From contig JABMNQ010000170.1 of assembly GCA_013204495.1 (NCBI GenBank), positions 1-12,586 on the forward strand: a DNA stretch of 12,586 bases, read 5' to 3'. Each line of letters begins with the position of its first letter. Position 1 is the first letter of the stretch. Positions 7,902 through 12,586 of this stretch are shown here, in pieces. Made by a program: the position numbers and the translations under genes. The notes below the pieces were generated by a model. The model had not been told where the DNA came from, searched no databases, and saw only the letters and a list, made by a program, of their open reading frames with translations. The stretch is from Candidatus Pelagibacter sp. Lineage in GTDB: Bacteria > Pseudomonadota > Alphaproteobacteria > Pelagibacterales > Pelagibacteraceae.

Positions 7902-8453
7902 ATGTTTGATGATAAAATATATAATCAAAAAATGGACAAAACCATTGAGGTTTTTTCAAAAGAATTAACATCTTTAAGAACTGGTCGAGCCAATGCCGCG
8001 ATGCTTGATCTTGTTAAAGTAGATGTTTATGGGCAAGCTATGCCTATAAATCAAGTTGCAAGCATAACAACACCTGAGGCCCGAATGATTAATATCCAAG
8101 TTTGGGATGCTAATAATGTATCTTTAGTAGATTCTGCTATAAAAAAATCTGAATTAGGCTTAAATCCTCAAATTGATGGTCAGTTGATCAGGCTTCCAGT
8201 GCCCGATTTAAGTGAAGAAAGAAGAGTGGAAATAAAAAAAGTAATTAAATCTATGGGCGAAAAATGCAAAGTATCAATAAGGAATATCAGAAGAGAAGCA
8301 AATGATGATTTAAAAAACCTTCTTAAGAATAAAGAAATTGGTGAAGACGACGAGAAAAAATATGAAAAAATAGTACAAACATTTACTGACAATCACATTA
8401 AAACAATTGACCTAAAAGTAGAGACCAAAGAAAAAGAAATAATGACAATATGA
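7902..8453 (+). CDS. frr: Ribosome recycling factor
   Basis: RRF works with EF-G to split the post-termination ribosome. The 183 residues are close to the usual 185. Visible are the first long helix with FSKELTSLRTGRANAAMLD, the beta domain with VYGQAMPINQVASITTPEARM and IQVWD, the conserved LIRLPVPDLSEERR segment, and the third helix with the arginine-rich RNIRREANDDLK (about 127-138) that contacts 23S rRNA. The ATG follows the tsf TAA with no spacer. A GGTGA at 7893-7897, four bases before the start, is the only Shine-Dalgarno-like sequence. The TGA overlaps the uppS ATG as ATGA, a typical coupled junction. Nothing appears truncated. Confidence 0.97.
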   Translation: MFDDKIYNQKMDKTIEVFSKELTSLRTGRANAAMLDLVKVDVYGQAMPINQVASITTPEARMINIQVWDANNVSLVDSAIKKSELGLNPQIDGQLIRLPVPDLSEERRVEIKKVIKSMGEKCKVSIRNIRREANDDLKNLLKNKEIGEDDEKKYEKIVQTFTDNHIKTIDLKVETKEKEIMTI

Positions 8454-9127
8454 ACCCAATTAAACATGTTGCCATTATTATGGATGGAAACGGTAGATGG
8501 GGCATTAAACACAAAAATTCAAGAAATGCAGGTCATAGAGCAGGCTTAAATAGTGTTAAATCTATTATTAATGAATGTCTAAAGATAAATATTAGATATT
8601 TAACCCTCTATACCTTTTCAACTGAAAATTGGAAAAGACCAAAAAAAGAAATAAATTTCCTATTTAGTTTATTAGAAAATTTTTTAACTAATAAAATTGA
8701 CAACTTAATTAAAAGAAATATCAAATTAAAGTTTATTGGTGAAATAAATAAGTTACCACTCAAATTAAAAAAACTTATAAAAAATTCAGAAACGAAAACT
8801 TCTAAAAATACATCTTTACAGGTAAATGTGGCTTTAAATTATGGTTCAAAAAACGAGTTAATTAACTCCATAAAGACCATCAATAAAAAAAAAATTAAAA
8901 TAAATGAAAATAATATTGATAAAAATTTATTTACAAAAAATATAATAGATCCTGATATATTGATAAGAACAGGAAATACTCAGAGATTAAGTAATTTTAT
9001 GCTTTGGCAGTTAGCATATACAGAAATTTTCTTTGAAAAAAAATTATGGCCAGATTTTAAAAGTAATGATTTTAAGAAAATATTAAGTAAATTTAAATCA
9101 ATAAAAAGAAATTTTGGATCAATATAA
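8450..9127 (+). CDS. uppS: Undecaprenyl diphosphate synthase (cis-prenyltransferase)
   Basis: UppS condenses isopentenyl diphosphate units onto farnesyl diphosphate to make the C55 lipid carrier for peptidoglycan and surface polysaccharides. It acts at the cytoplasmic membrane face. The 225 residues are slightly short of the usual 240-250. The catalytic start IIMDGNGRW is present (D12, matching E. coli D26), then GHRAG with H29, and FSTENWKRP at 56-64. The final motif LIRTGNTQRLSNFMLWQ has R173, R179 and S181 for diphosphate binding, and the Mg-related glutamate is kept as E192 in AYTEIFF, before WPDF. The usual G-G-E before the second arginine reads G-N-T here, so the glutamate matching E. 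coli E198 is a threonine (T177). The middle of the protein is very lysine- and asparagine-rich. Its substrates come from the pathway that includes dxr downstream. It overlaps frr by 4 bases and cdsA by 1. Confidence 0.95.
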   Translation: MNPIKHVAIIMDGNGRWGIKHKNSRNAGHRAGLNSVKSIINECLKINIRYLTLYTFSTENWKRPKKEINFLFSLLENFLTNKIDNLIKRNIKLKFIGEINKLPLKLKKLIKNSETKTSKNTSLQVNVALNYGSKNELINSIKTINKKKIKINENNIDKNLFTKNIIDPDILIRTGNTQRLSNFMLWQLAYTEIFFEKKLWPDFKSNDFKKILSKFKSIKRNFGSI

Positions 9128-9789
9128 TGAGCAATGAATTAAAAAAAAGAATTATTACATCAATATTATTGATTTCTTTGCTTGCAGCAATGTACTTTTA
9201 CACTTTTATTAAGATTATTGCCATGATAATTATAGCAATGATTGTTTGGATTGAATTTTATGCTTTAATATCAAAAATATTACCAAGAAATAAATTTAAA
9301 GTTAAGCTGCTAAGATTTGCATTTAAAGCTATATCATTATTATATTTATCATTATTAGTTTATTTTATATTTGCTATTGAATCTTATTATCCAAATTTAA
9401 AACTGTATTTGTTATATTCTGTTTTAGTTGCAGTATTATCTGATGTAGGAGGACTTGTTTTTGGCAAGACTTTTAAAGGGAAAAAACTTATCAAAATAAG
9501 CCCCAACAAAACAGTCTCTGGTTCAATTGGTTCATTTATATTTTCGTTATTTTTAATACCTTTTTTTCAAGAAGAATTAATAGCTTATAGTCTTTTAATT
9601 TTAATCTTAATTACAATATTAATATCCTTAACCTCACAACTAGGAGATTTATTTATTTCTTTTCTTAAACGAAAAGCAAAAGTTAAAGATACAAGCGATA
9701 TATTACCAGGACATGGCGGTTTTCTTGATAGGGTTGATGGAATAATTTTCTCAATACCAATTGGTATTTTATTATTTGCTATTTTTTAA
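9127..9789 (+). CDS. cdsA: Phosphatidate cytidylyltransferase (CDP-diacylglycerol synthase), short form
   Basis: CdsA is an integral inner-membrane enzyme that makes CDP-diacylglycerol from phosphatidate and CTP, the precursor of all main phospholipids. The C-terminal family signature is complete: S170 in SQLGDLFIS, then LKRKAKVKD, ILPGHGGFLDR and VDG with D201 and D204, the metal-binding acidic positions. The upstream conserved pair is also seen, in LSDVGGLVFGKTF (about 104-116) and KISPNKTVSGSIGS (123-136). At 220 residues it is clearly shorter than the common 260-285. The catalytic C-terminal half is intact, and the shortening falls in the N-terminal membrane bundle, where about three hydrophobic segments precede residue 95. 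The start overlaps the uppS stop by one base (TAATG), and no in-frame upstream alternative extends it sensibly. It probably works despite its size, because the active-site half is undamaged. Confidence 0.93.
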   Translation: MSNELKKRIITSILLISLLAAMYFYTFIKIIAMIIIAMIVWIEFYALISKILPRNKFKVKLLRFAFKAISLLYLSLLVYFIFAIESYYPNLKLYLLYSVLVAVLSDVGGLVFGKTFKGKKLIKISPNKTVSGSIGSFIFSLFLIPFFQEELIAYSLLILILITILISLTSQLGDLFISFLKRKAKVKDTSDILPGHGGFLDRVDGIIFSIPIGILLFAIF

Positions 9790-9790
9790 T

Positions 9791-10954
9791 ATGAAAAAAA
9801 TCGTTATCTTTGGTTCAACAGGCTCTATTGGCACTTCATTACTTAATATAATTAAAAAAGATAAAAAATATTTTAATATTCAATTAATATCAGCAAATAA
9901 GAATTATAAAAAATTAATTAAACAAGCTAAATTCTTTAATGTTAAGAATTTAATAATCACAGATCAAAATTCTTTTTTAAAAGCAAAAAAAATCATTAAA
10001 AACAAAAATATAAATGTTCATAATAATTTTTCTATATTCAAAAAAATATTTAAAAATACTAAAGTCGATTATACAATGAGTGCTATCACAGGATTTCAGG
10101 GATTGAAGCCAACATTGGATATAATAAAATTTACTAAAGTTATTGCTATAGCAAATAAGGAATCAATAATTTGTGGATGGAACTTAATTAAAAAAGATTT
10201 AAATAAATATAAAACTAAATTTATTCCGATTGATTCAGAACATTTCTCAATCTGGTCTTTGATTTGTAATAGCAAATATAAAAATTTTGAAAAAATTTAT
10301 TTAACAGCTTCTGGTGGACCTTTTAGAAAACTTCCATTAAAACAATTCGTAAATATTACACCCAAAAAAGCTTTAAAACATCCTAATTGGTCAATGGGCA
10401 AAAAAATTTCAATAGACTCTGCCACTATGATGAATAAAGTTTTTGAGGTTATTGAGGCAAAAAAGATATTTGATTTAAAATATAACCAACTAGAAATACT
10501 AATTCATCCACAATCATATTTGCACGCTATAGTTAAATTCGATAATGGTTTAACAAAATTACTTTTACACGATACGAATATGATAATTCCTATTTTTAAT
10601 TCATTACATCAAGAAGAAAATTATAAGATCAAATCTTATCCTCTCAATATTAAAACTTTAAATAATTTAGATCTTAAAAAAATTGATAAAAATAGATATC
10701 CATTGATTAAAATAATCAATTCATTAAAAAATGAAGATTCTCTTTTTGAAACTATTATTGTGAGTGCCAACGACAGTTTGGTAAATAAATTTTTAAAAAA
10801 TGAAATAAAGTTTACCGATATTTCAAAAAAGCTTTTAAAATTCATAAGTCGCAAAGAATTCAAAAAATTTATTAAAATTAGACCAAAAACTATCAACCAA
10901 ATTGAAAAATTAGCTGATTATGTCAGTTTAAAAATTAATACCACAAGTGTATAA
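9791..10954 (+). CDS. dxr: 1-deoxy-D-xylulose 5-phosphate reductoisomerase
   Basis: DXR makes 2-C-methyl-D-erythritol 4-phosphate from DXP with NADPH, an early step of the MEP isoprenoid pathway that supplies UppS and quinone synthesis. The start is taken at 9791, giving 387 residues, because the NADPH-binding GSTGSIG (8-14) should lie a few residues from the N-terminus. An in-frame ATG at 9761 would add ten residues inside cdsA with no family match. Metal ligands are visible as D148 and E150 in IDSEH and E219 in NKVFEVIEA. Substrate-site segments are ASGGPF (173-178), HPNWSMG (197-203) and DSATMMNK (209-216), with IHPQSYLHAIV after them. The residues after IDSEH read FSIW rather than the usual small-residue run ending in F. 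The C-terminal helical domain is very lysine-rich. It starts one base after cdsA and ends 7 bases before bamA. Confidence 0.95.
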   Translation: MKKIVIFGSTGSIGTSLLNIIKKDKKYFNIQLISANKNYKKLIKQAKFFNVKNLIITDQNSFLKAKKIIKNKNINVHNNFSIFKKIFKNTKVDYTMSAITGFQGLKPTLDIIKFTKVIAIANKESIICGWNLIKKDLNKYKTKFIPIDSEHFSIWSLICNSKYKNFEKIYLTASGGPFRKLPLKQFVNITPKKALKHPNWSMGKKISIDSATMMNKVFEVIEAKKIFDLKYNQLEILIHPQSYLHAIVKFDNGLTKLLLHDTNMIIPIFNSLHQEENYKIKSYPLNIKTLNNLDLKKIDKNRYPLIKIINSLKNEDSLFETIIVSANDSLVNKFLKNEIKFTDISKKLLKFISRKEFKKFIKIRPKTINQIEKLADYVSLKINTTSV

Positions 10955-10961
10955 GATCACT

Positions 10962-12586
10962 ATGTTTAAATACATTTTTAAAATTTTAACTATATTAATT
11001 TTTCTCACTTCATCTTTAAAGTCTGAAGAATTTGAGAATATCTTAATTAATGGCAATGAAAGAATTTCAGATGAAACTATACTTGTTTTTTCAGATCTAA
11101 CTAATGAGCAGTTTTTAGATGAAAATTCTATTAATGACATTTTAAAAAAATTATATCAATCTGGTTTTTTTAAAGATGTTGTTGTTAAAATTGAAAATAA
11201 GAATTTAATTATTAGGGTTATTGAAAATCCAATAATTCAAACTGTATTTATCGAGGGTATTAAACGAAAAGGAACAGAAGAAGATTTATATGATATTCTA
11301 TCTCTAAAAAATAGATCTTCATTCAATTTAAATTTAATTAAAGTTGATGAAGTTGCTATTTTAAATTTCCTAAAAAATGATGGATATTATTTTTCAGAAA
11401 TTACTTCGTCATATAAAGATTTAAAAGATAATAAAATTGACCTCTTTTACAAGATTGATTTAGGAGAAAAGGCTAAAATATCAAAGATTTCATTTATTGG
11501 TGATAAAAAATTTAAAGATAACACATTGAGAAATATTATTCTTAGTGAAGAGTATAAATTTTGGAAAATTATATCTGGTAAAAAGTTTTTAAATGAAAAT
11601 TTAATTAATTTTGATAAAAGATTAATGAATAATTTTTATAAAAACAAAGGGTATTATAATGTAAAAATTGATTCTTCATTTGCTAACTATTTAGGAAATA
11701 ATGAATTTGAACTTATTTACAATATTGCCTCTGGAAATAAATATTTTTTTAATGATCTTATTTTAAAACTTCCTATTGATTATGATATTGAAAATTTTGA
11801 AAAATTAACCAAAATGTTTTCTGATCTTAAAGGTCAAGATTATTCATTAAATTCTATTGACAAAATTTTAGATGAAATAGATGACATTGTTTTAAATGAA
11901 CAATATGAATTTTTAAAAGCAACAGTTACTGAAGATATTAATAATGATTTAATTAATTTAACATTCAATATTGATGAATCTGAAAAATTTTATGTAGAAA
12001 AAATTAACATTTTTGGAAATAACGTTACACAAGAAGAGGTTATAAGAAATACATTTTCTATCGATGAAGGTGATGGTTTTAACGAACTATTGCATAAAAA
12101 AACTTTAAACAGCTTAAAAGCATTAAATTTTTTTAGCAAAGTTGAAGATCAAATTATAGATGGAACTCTAAAAAACCAAAAAATTATAAATATAACAATT
12201 GCTGAAAAACCTACTGGAGAAATTATGGCTGGCGCAGGAGTTGGTACTGGTGGTGGCACTGTTGCATTTGGTGTTAAAGAAAATAACTTTCTTGGCCGTG
12301 GGATTGACTTTGGTACAGATTTATCTATTAGTACAGAGACAGTTAAGGGTATTGTTTCTTTAAATAACCCTAATTATAAAGGTTCAAATAGATCTTTAAA
12401 TTTTTCAGTAGAAAGTAGATCTACAGATCGTTTAGAAACTTTTGGTTACGAGTCGAATAAGACAGGATTTGCAATTGGAAGTGGATTTGAATATTATGAC
12501 AACTTATATTTAAATCTTGGTACGTCTACTTATGTGGAAAAACTAACTACCGACAGCACTGCAAGTGCCACATTAAAAAAACAAAA
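10962..12586 (+). CDS. bamA: Outer membrane protein assembly factor BamA (3' end outside the window)
   Basis: BamA is the central beta-barrel subunit of the complex that inserts outer-membrane proteins. The frame is open from 10962 to the window edge (541 codons and 2 bases), so the last part of the barrel lies outside. A signal peptide is visible (positively charged MFKYIFK, hydrophobic ILTILIFLT, likely cleavage near residue 21). Five POTRA-like repeats follow, at roughly 24-92, 93-168, 171-258, 260-341 and 343-417. They show recurrent family phrases such as ILINGNERISDETI, ISFIGDKKFKDNTL, YKNKGYYNVKI and INIFGNNVTQEEVIRN. The barrel begins near 418 with PTGEIMAGAGVGTGGG, and NNFLGRGIDF and LNNPNYKGSNRSLNF are typical early strands. 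The start lies 7 bases after dxr. The usual alphaproteobacterial partner between them, rseP, is absent. Confidence 0.95.
   Translation, partial: MFKYIFKILTILIFLTSSLKSEEFENILINGNERISDETILVFSDLTNEQFLDENSINDILKKLYQSGFFKDVVVKIENKNLIIRVIENPIIQTVFIEGIKRKGTEEDLYDILSLKNRSSFNLNLIKVDEVAILNFLKNDGYYFSEITSSYKDLKDNKIDLFYKIDLGEKAKISKISFIGDKKFKDNTLRNIILSEEYKFWKIISGKKFLNENLINFDKRLMNNFYKNKGYYNVKIDSSFANYLGNNEFELIYNIASGNKYFFNDLILKLPIDYDIENFEKLTKMFSDLKGQDYSLNSIDKILDEIDDIVLNEQYEFLKATVTEDINNDLINLTFNIDESEKFYVEKINIFGNNVTQEEVIRNTFSIDEGDGFNELLHKKTLNSLKALNFFSKVEDQIIDGTLKNQKIINITIAEKPTGEIMAGAGVGTGGGTVAFGVKENNFLGRGIDFGTDLSISTETVKGIVSLNNPNYKGSNRSLNFSVESRSTDRLETFGYESNKTGFAIGSGFEYYDNLYLNLGTSTYVEKLTTDSTASATLKKQ

Noticed and set aside
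8180..8392. 70-codon antisense open frame in frr
   Set aside because: Serine/phenylalanine-rich mirror of the lysine/glutamate-rich RRF helices; no independent support.
8880..8960. Lysine/asparagine-rich stretch in uppS as a sign of frameshift or decay
   Set aside because: The frame stays open, motifs on both sides are in the same frame, and similar A-rich stretches occur in dxr and rpsB, so this is base composition rather than damage.
9761..9790. Upstream ATG for dxr at 9761
   Set aside because: The ten extra residues overlap the end of cdsA and have no family match, and the NADPH-binding GSTGSIG is correctly placed only from the ATG at 9791.
10636..11140. Antisense open frames across the dxr 3' end and bamA 5' end (10636-10896 and 10928-11140)
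   Set aside because: Both sit opposite conserved coding sequence. The second spans the dxr-bamA junction where rseP might be expected, but its translation shows no HEXXH, PDZ or other protease feature.

Overview
This window looks like a stretch of a very AT-rich, tightly packed alphaproteobacterial chromosome. GC content is about 30% or lower by eye, lysine, asparagine and isoleucine codons dominate, and almost all genes touch or overlap. The protein types and gene order resemble streamlined marine groups such as SAR11 (Pelagibacter) and its AT-rich relatives. That placement is an inference from gene order, protein style and composition, since no search could be run. All genes are on the + strand. 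No mobile element, CRISPR array, tRNA or rRNA was seen.

Layout. Bases 1-6097 hold four overlapping genes: the 3' part of proS (prolyl-tRNA synthetase of the short type without an inserted editing domain), a LolC/E-type lipoprotein-release permease starting with TTG, its ATPase LolD, and dnaE (DNA polymerase III alpha subunit). Bases 6098-6226 form the only real intergenic gap. It holds a candidate promoter and a locally GC-richer leader that can fold as an H-type pseudoknot over the rpsB ribosome-binding region. This position matches the ribosomal protein S2 leader already described from Pelagibacter. Bases 6227-12586 hold rpsB, tsf, frr, uppS, cdsA, dxr and the first 541 codons of bamA, with gaps of 0-7 bases or overlaps of 1-4 bases.

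How the genes work together. The downstream block is a translation and envelope superoperon: ribosomal protein S2, EF-Ts and ribosome recycling factor, then undecaprenyl diphosphate synthase (the peptidoglycan lipid carrier), CDP-diacylglycerol synthase (phospholipid precursor), DXR (isoprenoid precursors that feed UppS) and BamA (outer-membrane protein assembly). LolC/D moves lipoproteins towards the outer membrane, so envelope biogenesis is present in both halves. The most notable structural point is what is missing from the usual alphaproteobacterial order: pyrH does not lie between tsf and frr, and rseP does not lie between dxr and bamA. Both junctions are clean and leave no room for a gene remnant.

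I found no sign of an undescribed defence, mobile or biosynthetic system. The region is conserved housekeeping DNA, and the best leads are the rpsB leader, the two absent operon members and a few residue or domain departures in UppS, ProS and CdsA.
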